From NCBI GenBank assembly GCA_027306955.1, contig DAHUXX010000243.1, positions 1 to 14,332 of the forward strand: a DNA stretch of 14,332 bases. Direction: 5' to 3'. The stretch's first letter is position 1. The number at the start of each line of letters is the position of its first letter. Origin of the DNA: Acetobacteraceae bacterium (GTDB lineage Bacteria > Pseudomonadota > Alphaproteobacteria > Acetobacterales > Acetobacteraceae). Below are positions 1 through 6,314 of this stretch, piece after piece. The notes under the pieces were generated by a model that worked only from the letters and a program-made list of their open reading frames with translations, ran no database searches and had not been told where the DNA came from. The position numbers and the translations under genes were made by a program.

Positions 1-546
1 GTCGCCGATGGCGGGCGCGTGGCCGCCCGGCAGCAGGTCCTCCGCGCCGCCGCGGCGCAGCTTGTCCTCGCTGCTCGCCCATTCGAAGCCGACGCGCGAA
101 TGTACCGGCCAGCCTTCCTCGGCGCAGCGGATCGCAGGAAGCAGCAGCTCGTCGAGCCCCCTGGTGCCGTGCGCCGCGAGCAGCGTCTCCCAGGCGCTGA
201 TGGCACCCGGGACCGTGACGGAGTGCGCCGATTGCGGATCGAGCGCCGTGATGCCGTTGCGCTCGAAGAAATCGATATTGGCCGCCGCCGGCGCCCTTCC
301 GGAGCCGTTGAGCGCGACGACGCCCCCCGCGGCCGGCGCGTAGAGGCAGAAACAGTCGCCGCCGATCCCCGTCGATTGCGGCTCGATCACGCAGAGCACG
401 GCGCAGGCGGCGATGGCGGCATCCAGCGCGTTGCCGCCGGCGCGCAGCACGTCGAGTGCCGTGAGGGTCGCCAGCGGCATCGAGGTGGCCGCCATTCCCT
501 GGGTCGCATAGACGGGGCTGCGCCCCGGAGCGTGGAAATCGCGCAT
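1..546 (-). CDS. ggt: Gamma-glutamyltransferase, N-terminal part (runs off left edge)
   Basis: The minus strand is open from an ATG at 546-544 to the window edge, giving the first 182 residues. The family cleaves gamma-glutamyl bonds of glutathione and related compounds; it is usually periplasmic and self-cleaves into two subunits at a Thr that lies beyond this window. Visible family signatures are GGNALDAAIA (about 38-47), EPQSTGIGGD (55-64), NGSGRAP (80-86, holding the substrate-carboxylate Arg) and SVTVPGAISAW (109-119). No clear signal peptide precedes the conserved core (MRDFHAPGRSPVYATQGM), so this copy may be cytoplasmic, as in many alphaproteobacterial Ggt-like proteins acting on small gamma-glutamyl amides. 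A GGGGGG Shine-Dalgarno run sits 4 nt upstream of the ATG. It is divergent from the csaA-type gene, with 98 bp between the starts. The family is certain; the substrate is not. Confidence 0.9.
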   Translation of the reverse strand, partial: MRDFHAPGRSPVYATQGMAATSMPLATLTALDVLRAGGNALDAAIAACAVLCVIEPQSTGIGGDCFCLYAPAAGGVVALNGSGRAPAAANIDFFERNGITALDPQSAHSVTVPGAISAWETLLAAHGTRGLDELLLPAIRCAEEGWPVHSRVGFEWASSEDKLRRGGAEDLLPGGHAPAIGD

Positions 547-644
547 TGTCCCCCCTTCGGATGGCCGAACGTCTCGCATGCACCGCCCCCATTGGCAACC
601 GCGCGCCAAGCGGCGATCCTGTGCGGAATTCGCGGGAGCAGCCG
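547..644. promoter_or_regulatory. Divergent intergenic region, ggt / csaA-like gene
   Basis: These 98 bp separate two divergent starts, so they should hold both promoters. I could not place convincing -35/-10 boxes. A short inverted repeat TTGGC (592-596) / GCCAA (605-609) with an 8-nt loop is present, but arms this short are expected by chance. The ribosome binding site of the plus-strand gene, GGGAG at 634-638, is the one clear signal. Confidence 0.35.
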
Positions 645-977
645 GTGGCGACGATCGAGGATTTCGACAGGATCGACATCAGGGTGGGGCGCGTGATCGA
701 GGCCCTGCCCTTCCCCGAGGCGCGCAAGCCCTCAATCAGGCTGCGCATCGATTTCGGGCCGGACATCGGCGTCCGGCAGTCCTCGGCGCAGATCACGGTG
801 CACTACACGCCCGAGACGTTGCAGGGCCGGCTGGTGCTGGCGGTGGTGAACTTCCCGCCGCGCCGCATCGCGGGCTTCCCCTCCGAGGTGCTGACGCTCG
901 GCGTGCCGGACCCCGAGGGCGAGGTGGTGCTGCTGCGGCCGGACGAGGACGTGCCGCTCGGCGCGCGGATGTTCTGA
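645..977 (+). CDS. csaA: CsaA-like tRNA-binding domain protein
   Basis: This 110-residue protein is a single EMAP-II-like OB-fold tRNA-binding domain, the full length of the CsaA/YgjH family. CsaA was described in Bacillus as an export-related chaperone and binds tRNA as a dimer. Family signatures are ATIEDFDRIDIRVGRV (2-17), ARKPSIRLRIDFG (26-38), SSAQIT (46-51) and VNFPPRRIAGFPSEVLTLG (68-86). The reading frame is open upstream to an ATG at 546, but I chose GTG 645: GGGAG lies 6 nt before it, and the protein then begins exactly where family members do. The upstream codons look like non-coding sequence. The stop overlaps the next start (TGATG, 975-979), so it is likely translated together with the phosphoribosyltransferase. 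The chaperone role here is inferred from the family name only. Confidence 0.88.
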   Translation: MATIEDFDRIDIRVGRVIEALPFPEARKPSIRLRIDFGPDIGVRQSSAQITVHYTPETLQGRLVLAVVNFPPRRIAGFPSEVLTLGVPDPEGEVVLLRPDEDVPLGARMF

Positions 978-1459
978 TGGCGGAGCGGTATTACGCGGTC
1001 ACCTGGGACCAGCTGCATCGCGACGCGCGCGCGCTCGCCTGGCGGCTGATGGGCAGCGGCCCGTGGCGCGGCATCGTCGCCATCACCCGCGGCGGGCTGA
1101 TCCCGGCCGCCATCGTCGCGCGCGAGCTGGAAATCCGTCTGATCGAGAGCGTCTCCATCGTCACCTACGACGAGGAGTCGAAGGGCCAGCCGCGCATCAC
1201 CAAGGCGCCGGTGGCCGCCGGCGACGGCGAGGGGTTTCTCATCGTCGACGACCTGGTGGACACCGGCACCACGGCGCGGATCGTGCGCGGCCTGCTGCCA
1301 AAGGCGCATTTCGCCGCGGTCTACGCCAAGCCCGCGGGCAAGCCGCTGGTCGACACGTTCATCACCGAGGTGAGCCAGGACACGTGGATCCTGTTCCCCT
1401 GGGACACCGAGCCGCAATTCGCCCCGCCCCTGGCCCGGCGCCAGGAAGCCCCGAACTGA
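977..1459 (+). CDS. gpt: Xanthine phosphoribosyltransferase (Gpt-like)
   Basis: A 160-residue type I phosphoribosyltransferase, close to the 152 residues of E. coli Gpt. The reaction is purine salvage: PRPP plus xanthine, guanine or hypoxanthine gives XMP, GMP or IMP. The PRPP loop is FLIVDDLVDTGTTAR (87-101), the pyrophosphate loop region is ITRGGLIPA (36-44), and the base-binding segment is AKPAGKPLVD (117-126) followed by QDTWILFPWD (134-143), which is typical of Gpt rather than Hpt. The ATG at 977 overlaps the stop of the CsaA-like gene by 1 nt. The C-terminal tail after the family core is short and basic (LARRQEAPN). It sits second in a three-gene run, with 10 nt to the next gene. Xanthine versus guanine preference cannot be read directly from the sequence. 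Confidence 0.9.
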   Translation: MAERYYAVTWDQLHRDARALAWRLMGSGPWRGIVAITRGGLIPAAIVARELEIRLIESVSIVTYDEESKGQPRITKAPVAAGDGEGFLIVDDLVDTGTTARIVRGLLPKAHFAAVYAKPAGKPLVDTFITEVSQDTWILFPWDTEPQFAPPLARRQEAPN

Positions 1460-1469
1460 GCGGCGGGCC

Positions 1470-2279
1470 ATGGCCAATCCCTGGATCTGCGCCACCTGCG
1501 GCGCGCATTTCCCCGAGGCGCAGGCGCCGCCCGCCGCCTGCCCGATCTGCGAGGACGCGCGTCAATACGTGCCGCCGACCGGCCAGGCCTGGACCCGCCA
1601 CGCGAGCCTCGCGCGCGGGCACCGCAACGCGTTCCACCTCTACGAGCCGGGTCTGTTCGGCATCGGCACCGTGCCTGCCTTTGCCATCGGCCAGCGCGCG
1701 CTGCTGATCCAGGCGAAGGGCGGCAACATCCTCTGGGACTGCATCAGCCTGCTCGACGACGCGACGGTCGCGATCGTTCGCGCGCTGGGCGGCGTGGCCG
1801 CCATCGCCGTCTCGCACCCGCACTATTACTCGGGCATCGCCGCCTGGGCGCATGCGTTCGGGGCGCGGGTGCTGCTGCACGAGGCGGACCGGGAATGGGT
1901 GACACACCCGGACCCCGCGATCACATTCTGGTCCGGCGAGCGGCACGCGCTCGCGGACGGCATCACGCTGATCAACACCGGCGGTCATTTCGAGGGCAGC
2001 ACGGTGCTGCACTGGGCGGCGGGCGCCGGGGGGCGCGGCGCGGTGCTCTCCGGCGACAACCTGCAGGTGGTGCAGGACCGGCGCTACGTGAGCTTCATGC
2101 GCAGCTACCCGAACTATACCCCGCTGGCCGCCGCCGCGGTCCGGCGCATCGAGGCGAGCCTCGCGGATTGCGCGTTCGAGCGGATCTACGGCGCCTGGTG
2201 GGGGATGGTCGTGACGGACGACGGCAGGGCGGCGCTCGAGCGGTCCGTCGCGCGCTACGTGGCGGCGATCGGCGGCTGA
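1470..2279 (+). CDS. Zinc-ribbon + metallo-beta-lactamase-fold hydrolase-like protein
   Basis: A 269-residue protein in two parts. Residues 5-28 form a rubredoxin-like zinc ribbon with CxxC pairs at C7/C10 and C24/C27 (WICATCG and ACPIC). Residues about 55-265 have the metallo-beta-lactamase layout: VSHPHYYSG (114-122), NTGGHFEGS (169-177) and VLSGDNLQV (192-200). Against the usual HxHxDH motif, H116 and H118 are kept, but the D and second H are Y120 and S121; the final loop His seems to be replaced by GAWWG (241-245). Only a single metal site (H116, H118, H173, possibly D196) looks intact. It probably belongs to a bacterial and plant family of unknown function with the HPHYY motif. It follows gpt by 10 nt and is probably in the same operon; its 3' end overlaps the convergent CNNM gene by 25 bp. 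Substrate unknown. Confidence 0.85.
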   Translation: MANPWICATCGAHFPEAQAPPAACPICEDARQYVPPTGQAWTRHASLARGHRNAFHLYEPGLFGIGTVPAFAIGQRALLIQAKGGNILWDCISLLDDATVAIVRALGGVAAIAVSHPHYYSGIAAWAHAFGARVLLHEADREWVTHPDPAITFWSGERHALADGITLINTGGHFEGSTVLHWAAGAGGRGAVLSGDNLQVVQDRRYVSFMRSYPNYTPLAAAAVRRIEASLADCAFERIYGAWWGMVVTDDGRAALERSVARYVAAIGG

Positions 2280-3568
2280 GCCTCCTCCTCGCGGCTGGCG
2301 CGCACGCGCCCGACGCGCCGTCCGTCCATCGCCAGCACCTCGAACTGCCAGCCTCCGAAAACGCTGCGGTCGCCGACGCGCGGCACGCGGCGCAGCAACG
2401 CCAGCAGCAGGCCACCCAGCGTGTGGTACTGGCCCTCGGACGGCAGCGGCGGCAGGGCAAGCCGCGCCTTCGCCTCGTCCACCGGCATCAGCCCGTCGAG
2501 CAGCAGCTCGCGCGCCTCCTCGCCCTCGGCGGTGGCGCCGGCCGGCGCCGCGTCCTCCGGAACGCCGACCATGGCATCCAGCACGTCGGTCGCCGTCACC
2601 ACGCCCTCGAAGCTGCCGTACTCGTCGAGCACCAGCGCGAGGCCGATCTCGTCGTCGCGGAACCGCTCCAGCGCATCGAGCGCGGTGATCGTGTCCGGAA
2701 TGACGATCGGCTTGGCCAGCACCGCCGCGAGGTCGATGTTCCTGCCGGCGACCTTCTGCGCCAGCACGTCCTTCGCCCGCACCACGCCGACCACGTTGTC
2801 CACGCGCCCTTCGCAGACCACGAAGCGCGACTGCGGCGAGGAGGCGATGGTGCGCAGGATCTCCGCCTCGCTGTCGGTGCGGTCGATCCACACCAGCTCC
2901 GTGCGCGGCGTCATGATGGCGCGCGCCGGCTTGTCGGCGAGGCGCAGGACGCGCTCGATCATATCGCGCTCCCCGGTCTCGATCACCCCACTGCGCTCGC
3001 CCTCGGCGAGCAGCACCTTGAGCTCCTCCTCGGTCACGTCCTCGTTCGCCTCGCCGGCGGCACCAAAGCCGCGCAGCACCAGGCGGGACGCGGAGGAGAG
3101 CACCCAGACCAGCGGCCAGCCGGCCGCGGTCATGGCCCGAACGGGCCGTGCCAGCGCCATGGCGAAGCGTTCCGGCGCGCGCAGGGTGAGTTGCTTGGGC
3201 ACCAGCTCGCCCAGCAGCAGCGTGAGCAGCGTCACCACCACCACGGAGAGGACGAGGGAGAGGCTGCCGGCGAAGGACGCCGTGGCGCCGGACCGCACCA
3301 GGAACGGCTCGATGGCCTGGGAAAGCGGTTCGCCGCCGAACACGCCGATCAGCACGCCGACCAGCGTCACCCCGGCCTGGAGCACCGGAATGAAGTGCTC
3401 CGGCCGCTCGACGAGCTCCCGCGCGCCCAGCGCCCCGGCGACGCCGCGCGTCTCCAGCGCCGCGAGCCGGTTGCGGTTGGCCGAGACCAGCGCGATCTCG
3501 CTCATCGAGAGCAGGGCGTTGACCCCGATCAGCAACGCGACGATGACAACATCCCAGACCGCCGACAT
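2255..3568 (-). CDS. CNNM/CBS-domain membrane protein (CorC/HlyC 'hemolysin' family)
   Basis: A 437-residue protein with the classic three parts. A CNNM/DUF21 membrane domain (about 1-180) has helices near 4-30, 60-80, 100-122 and 140-165 and the signature GELVPKQLTLRAPE (120-133). A CBS pair (about 200-335) includes IMTPRTELVWID (218-229) and VLDEYGSFEGVVTATD (313-328). A CorC/HlyC C-terminal domain (about 350-425) includes LPSEGQYHTLGG (375-386). Such proteins are linked to Mg2+/Co2+ efflux or homeostasis in the inner membrane; the name hemolysin is historical. The frame is open far upstream, but I chose ATG 3568 because GGAAGGGG lies just before it and the first helix starts right after it. 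It is divergent from the DUF3429 gene and overlaps the preceding plus-strand gene's 3' end by 25 bp. It has the usual length, with no damage seen. Confidence 0.92.
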   Translation of the reverse strand: MSAVWDVVIVALLIGVNALLSMSEIALVSANRNRLAALETRGVAGALGARELVERPEHFIPVLQAGVTLVGVLIGVFGGEPLSQAIEPFLVRSGATASFAGSLSLVLSVVVVTLLTLLLGELVPKQLTLRAPERFAMALARPVRAMTAAGWPLVWVLSSASRLVLRGFGAAGEANEDVTEEELKVLLAEGERSGVIETGERDMIERVLRLADKPARAIMTPRTELVWIDRTDSEAEILRTIASSPQSRFVVCEGRVDNVVGVVRAKDVLAQKVAGRNIDLAAVLAKPIVIPDTITALDALERFRDDEIGLALVLDEYGSFEGVVTATDVLDAMVGVPEDAAPAGATAEGEEARELLLDGLMPVDEAKARLALPPLPSEGQYHTLGGLLLALLRRVPRVGDRSVFGGWQFEVLAMDGRRVGRVRASREEEAQPPIAAT

Positions 3569-3697
3569 GACGCCCCTTCCCGCAACATCCGGGTTCCGCA
3601 AGACTCCGGGGGCGAGGATAGCGATGCCCAGCCCCGCAAGCGATGCCCGGCATGCCATGGCGCCCGTGCCCGGGGAGAGGAGCCAGGAGATGAGACG
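3569..3697. promoter_or_regulatory. Divergent promoter region with short direct repeats
   Basis: These 129 bp lie between the starts of the CNNM gene (minus) and the DUF3429 gene (plus). They contain an exact 10-bp direct repeat AGCGATGCCC at 3620-3629 and 3639-3648 (19 bp apart). CCGCAA occurs three times (3580-3585, 3596-3601, 3634-3639), each followed within about 12 nt by a CCGG. The second 10-mer runs into an 11-bp palindrome ATGCCCGGCAT (3643-3653). These could be binding sites for a regulator of either gene. No confident -35/-10 pair was found. The plus-strand Shine-Dalgarno is AGGAG at 3685-3689. Confidence 0.4.
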
Positions 3698-4171
3698 ATG
3701 AACACCCGCCTGCCCTCGGCCGCCATCCTGCTGGGTACGGCCGGCGTGCTGCCGTTCCTCGGCCTGGCGCTGGCCGCCCTGTCGCGGGGGGAGCCGGAAG
3801 CGACCCGGCTCGTCGGCCTGCTGGTGGGCTACGGCGCGGTGATCCTTTCCTTCCTCGGCGCGGTGCACTGGGGCCTGGTGCTCGCGGCTCCGCAGGCGGA
3901 GCAGCCAGTGCTGCGCCTCTCACTCGGCGTGGTGCCGGCGCTCGCCGGCTGGGTGGCGCTGTGGCTGGACCGGACGGGGGTGCCGGCGCTGGCGCTGGCC
4001 CTGCTGATCGCCGCCTTCCTCGTCGTCGTCGGCGTCGAGCGCAGCTTGGCCGCCCGCGGCTGGCTGCCGGGCGGGTATCTCTGGCTGCGCTACATGCTCA
4101 CCCTCGTCGTCGTGCTGATCCTGGCGACGGTGCTGACGCTGCGCCTGCTGGGCGCGCGGATCGTGTTGTAG
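3698..4171 (+). CDS. DUF3429 family inner-membrane protein
   Basis: A 157-residue, almost wholly hydrophobic protein with about five predicted helices (near 7-28, 38-62, 74-91, 97-115 and 129-152). The core YGAVILSFLGAVHWG (45-59) and the later YLWLRYMLTLVVV stretch (127-139) match my memory of DUF3429, found widely in proteobacteria and in some eukaryotic organelle proteins; no biochemical role is established. ATG 3698 is preceded by AGGAG with 8 nt spacing, and the first helix begins shortly after it. The stop is followed 9 nt later by the aldolase start, whose Shine-Dalgarno AGGAGG (4170-4175) overlaps this stop codon, so it is probably the first gene of the sugar-acid operon. Whether it has any part in sugar metabolism is unknown. 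Confidence 0.85.
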   Translation: MNTRLPSAAILLGTAGVLPFLGLALAALSRGEPEATRLVGLLVGYGAVILSFLGAVHWGLVLAAPQAEQPVLRLSLGVVPALAGWVALWLDRTGVPALALALLIAAFLVVVGVERSLAARGWLPGGYLWLRYMLTLVVVLILATVLTLRLLGARIVL

Positions 4172-4180
4172 GAGGCCGCG

Positions 4181-4801
4181 ATGGATCGTTCCGACATGCT
4201 GGCGAGGCTGCGCGCCGCCCGCGTGGTGCCGGTGGTGCGCATGAAGAGCAGCGCCAACGCCGAACGCGCGGTCGGCTGGATGCGCGATGAAGGGCTGACT
4301 GTCTTCGAGATCACCATGACGGTGCCGGGGGCGGTCGATCTCATCGCGACGCTGGCGCGCGACCCCACGCTGCTGGTGGGCGCGGGCACGGTGCCGGACG
4401 CGGCGGCGGCGCGCGCGTGCCTCGCCGCCGGGGCGCGCTTCATCGTCGCCCCCTGGGTCGATGCGGCACTCGCCGGGCCGTGCCGGGAAGCCGGCGCCGC
4501 GCTGATGTTGGGTGCGCTCTCGCCCACCGAGGTGCGCGCGGCGCTGGCGGCCGGCGCCGACGTGGTGAAGATCTTTCCCGCCTCCTCCGCCGGCGGGCCG
4601 GCGCATATCAGGGCGCTCGCATCCGTGTTCCCCGGCGTGGCGTTCTGCCCTACCGGCGGCATCGCGCCCGGCGATGTCGGGGCCTATCTCGCGGCCGGCG
4701 CGGCCTTCGTCGGCATCGGCGGCGCGCTGGTCGACGAGAAGGCCGCGGCCGCCGGCGACCGCGCCGCGATCGCCGCCGCCGCGCGCGCAGTGCTGGCATG
4801 A
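4181..4801 (+). CDS. eda: KDPG/KHG-type aldolase (Entner-Doudoroff aldolase family)
   Basis: A 206-residue TIM-barrel class I aldolase, the usual family length. The expected reaction is 2-keto-3-deoxy-6-phosphogluconate to pyruvate plus glyceraldehyde-3-phosphate. Visible features are PVVRM (17-21), FEITMTVPG (42-50) with catalytic E43, VGAGT (66-70), the Schiff-base lysine K130 in DVVKIFPAS (127-135), CPTGGI (156-161) and the phosphate-loop candidate GIGGALV (178-184). Against E. coli Eda as I recall it, the Arg of the TLRT motif is Thr47 here, the PGIST region is LGALSP, and the phosphate-loop Ser is Ala182; K130 and E43 are kept. These differences look typical of a common subfamily. An AGGAGG ribosome binding site is 5 nt upstream. 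It overlaps the kinase by ATGA (4798-4801), implying translational coupling. The sugar substrate could be KDPG, KDPGal or 4-hydroxy-2-oxoglutarate. Confidence 0.88.
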   Translation: MDRSDMLARLRAARVVPVVRMKSSANAERAVGWMRDEGLTVFEITMTVPGAVDLIATLARDPTLLVGAGTVPDAAAARACLAAGARFIVAPWVDAALAGPCREAGAALMLGALSPTEVRAALAAGADVVKIFPASSAGGPAHIRALASVFPGVAFCPTGGIAPGDVGAYLAAGAAFVGIGGALVDEKAAAAGDRAAIAAAARAVLA

Positions 4802-5739
4802 GCGCGGGGACGCGCGTCGACCTGGTCTCGATGGGCGAGCCGATGCTGGAGCTGAACGCGCAGCCAGCGGATGCGGCGGGGCGGCGGCTCTACCTCGAAG
4901 GTTTCGGCGGCGATACATCCAACGCCGCCATCGCCGCCGCGCGCCAGGGCGCCTCGGTCGCCTATGCGACCGCGGTCGGGCGCGACGATGCCGGCGAGCG
5001 CTTCCTCGCCCTGTGGCGCGCGGAGGGCGTGAACACCGAGGCGGTGAAGATCGATGCGACGCGGCCGACAGCGCTCTACCTCGTGACGCACGGCGCGAGC
5101 GGGCATCAGTTTCATTTCTACCGCGCCGGCTCCGCCGCCAGCGCCTATGCGCCCGCCGACGTGCCCGACGCGATGATCGCCAGGAGCCGGATCTTCTATG
5201 CCTCGGGCATCAGCCAGGGGATTTCTGATACCGCGGCCGACGCGGTGCTGCACGCGATCGCGGTGGCGCGGCACAACCAGGTGCGTGTCGCCTTCGGAAC
5301 GAATTACCGCCCGCGCCTGTGGCCGCGCGCGCGCGCCGCGGCGCTGATCCACGCGGCGGCGCGCCAGGCCGACATCCTGCTCGCCAGCATCGAGGACGCG
5401 ACCGCGCTCGCCGGCACCGGCGACGCCCATGCCGCCGCCGATTTCTACCAGCGCCTCGGCCCCGCGCTCGTCGTCATCACCCTGGGCGCGGACGGCGCGT
5501 TGCTCGCGGACGGGGAGAGGCGCGTGCGCATCCCCGCCTTGCCCGGCCCCGTGGTGGACGCGACCGGGGCTGGCGACGCGTTCGCGGGCGCCTTCCTCGC
5601 GCGCCTGCTCGCGGGCGAGGAGCCGCAGGCGGCGGCGCGCTACGCGAGCGTCGCGGCCGGGCTCAAGGTGCGCCTCTACGGCGCGGTGGCACCCATCCCG
5701 CGCGCGGCGGACGTCGAGGCGGAGCTCGCCAGGTGCTGA
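4798..5739 (+). CDS. kdgK: PfkB-family sugar kinase, probable 2-keto-3-deoxygluconate kinase
   Basis: A 313-residue ribokinase-like kinase. The N-terminal substrate region FGGDTSNAAIAAARQG (36-51) and YRPRLWP (170-176) resemble KDG kinases. PfkB signature 2 is DATGAGDAFAGAF (254-266), with catalytic base D260 and the anion hole GAGD. The family reaction is ATP-dependent phosphorylation of 2-keto-3-deoxygluconate to KDPG, the substrate of the aldolase encoded just upstream; the 4-nt overlap with that gene supports shared function. ATG 4798 is the natural coupled start. The 3' end overlaps the GNAT gene by 7 nt. Alternatives are other keto-sugar or fructose kinases of the same fold; the aldolase partner makes KDG (or its galactose epimer) the best guess. 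Confidence 0.88.
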   Translation: MSAGTRVDLVSMGEPMLELNAQPADAAGRRLYLEGFGGDTSNAAIAAARQGASVAYATAVGRDDAGERFLALWRAEGVNTEAVKIDATRPTALYLVTHGASGHQFHFYRAGSAASAYAPADVPDAMIARSRIFYASGISQGISDTAADAVLHAIAVARHNQVRVAFGTNYRPRLWPRARAAALIHAAARQADILLASIEDATALAGTGDAHAAADFYQRLGPALVVITLGADGALLADGERRVRIPALPGPVVDATGAGDAFAGAFLARLLAGEEPQAAARYASVAAGLKVRLYGAVAPIPRAADVEAELARC

Positions 5740-6314
5740 GAACGCAACGCCTGGTCCTGCGGCCGTGGCGCGACGAGGATCTCGACCCGTTCGCCGCGAT
5801 GAGCGCCGATGCCGACGTGATGCGCCACCTGTTGCCGCTCAACCGCACCGGCGCCGCCGCCTGGATCGAACGCCAGCAGGCGCATGAGCGCGAGCACGGG
5901 TTCTGCTTCTGGGCCGTCGAGATCCCGGGCGTGCTGCCGCTCGCGGGCGCTGTGGGACTTTACACCGTGGCGCCGCCGATGCCCTGCGCGCCCGCGGTCG
6001 AGATCGGCTGGCGTCTCGCCCGCGACGCCTGGGGACGGGGCTATGCCGGGGAGGCGGCGCGCGCGAGCCTCGATTTCGGCTTCGCGCGCGGCATCCCCGA
6101 GATTGTCGCCTTCACGCGGCCGGCCAATGCCCGCTCCTGGCGGCTGATGGAGCGGCTCGGCATGACCCGCGACCCCGCGGACGATTTCGAGCATCCGCGC
6201 CTGCCGCCTGGCGACCCGATGCGCCCGCACATCCTCTACCGGCTCAGCTCCCGGCGCTGGCGAATGGGGCATTGGCCATCGGCCGCAGGCGCAACCCCTG
6301 CCGCAGGTGTCTGA
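5733..6314 (+). CDS. GNAT N-acetyltransferase (RimJ/RimL type)
   Basis: A 193-residue acetyl-CoA-dependent N-acetyltransferase. It begins with the typical LRTQRLVLRPWRDED (2-16). The acetyl-CoA pocket is EIGWRLARDAWGRGYAGEAA (90-109), and the conserved C-terminal motif is NARSWRLMERLGM (132-144). I chose GTG 5733: GGAG at 5721-5724 is 8 nt upstream and the N-terminal strand starts at once. It overlaps the kinase stop by 7 nt. The domain ends near residue 175; about 18 more residues (MGHWPSAAGATPAAGV at the end) are antisense to the C-terminal codons of the convergent M81 gene. The acceptor could be a protein N-terminus or a small amine and is not readable. It is probably the last gene of the DUF3429-eda-kdgK transcript. 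Confidence 0.87.
   Translation: MLRTQRLVLRPWRDEDLDPFAAMSADADVMRHLLPLNRTGAAAWIERQQAHEREHGFCFWAVEIPGVLPLAGAVGLYTVAPPMPCAPAVEIGWRLARDAWGRGYAGEAARASLDFGFARGIPEIVAFTRPANARSWRLMERLGMTRDPADDFEHPRLPPGDPMRPHILYRLSSRRWRMGHWPSAAGATPAAGV

Noticed and set aside
592..609. Inverted repeat TTGGC/GCCAA upstream of the CsaA-like gene
   Set aside because: The 5-bp arms and 8-nt loop are within chance expectation; there is no further supporting signal.
546..644. Upstream extension of the CsaA-like protein to ATG 546
   Set aside because: The added 33 residues have no family match, no Shine-Dalgarno precedes ATG 546, and GTG 645 has GGGAG at ideal spacing.
1362..3923. Very long minus-strand open frame (853 codons)
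   Set aside because: It lies in another frame over the CNNM gene and antisense to the metallo-hydrolase-like and gpt genes. It is Arg/Ala/Gly-rich with no domain pattern, as expected where G+C-rich third positions remove stop codons.
1895..4171. Plus-strand open frame of 758 codons
   Set aside because: Only its last 157 codons (from ATG 3698) look like a real protein, DUF3429. The rest is antisense to the CNNM gene and rich in His/Gln/Arg.
6290..6310. GCAGG/CCTGC stem near the GNAT and M81 ends as a terminator
   Set aside because: It is a 5-bp stem with a 7-nt loop, lies inside both coding regions and lacks a U-tract.
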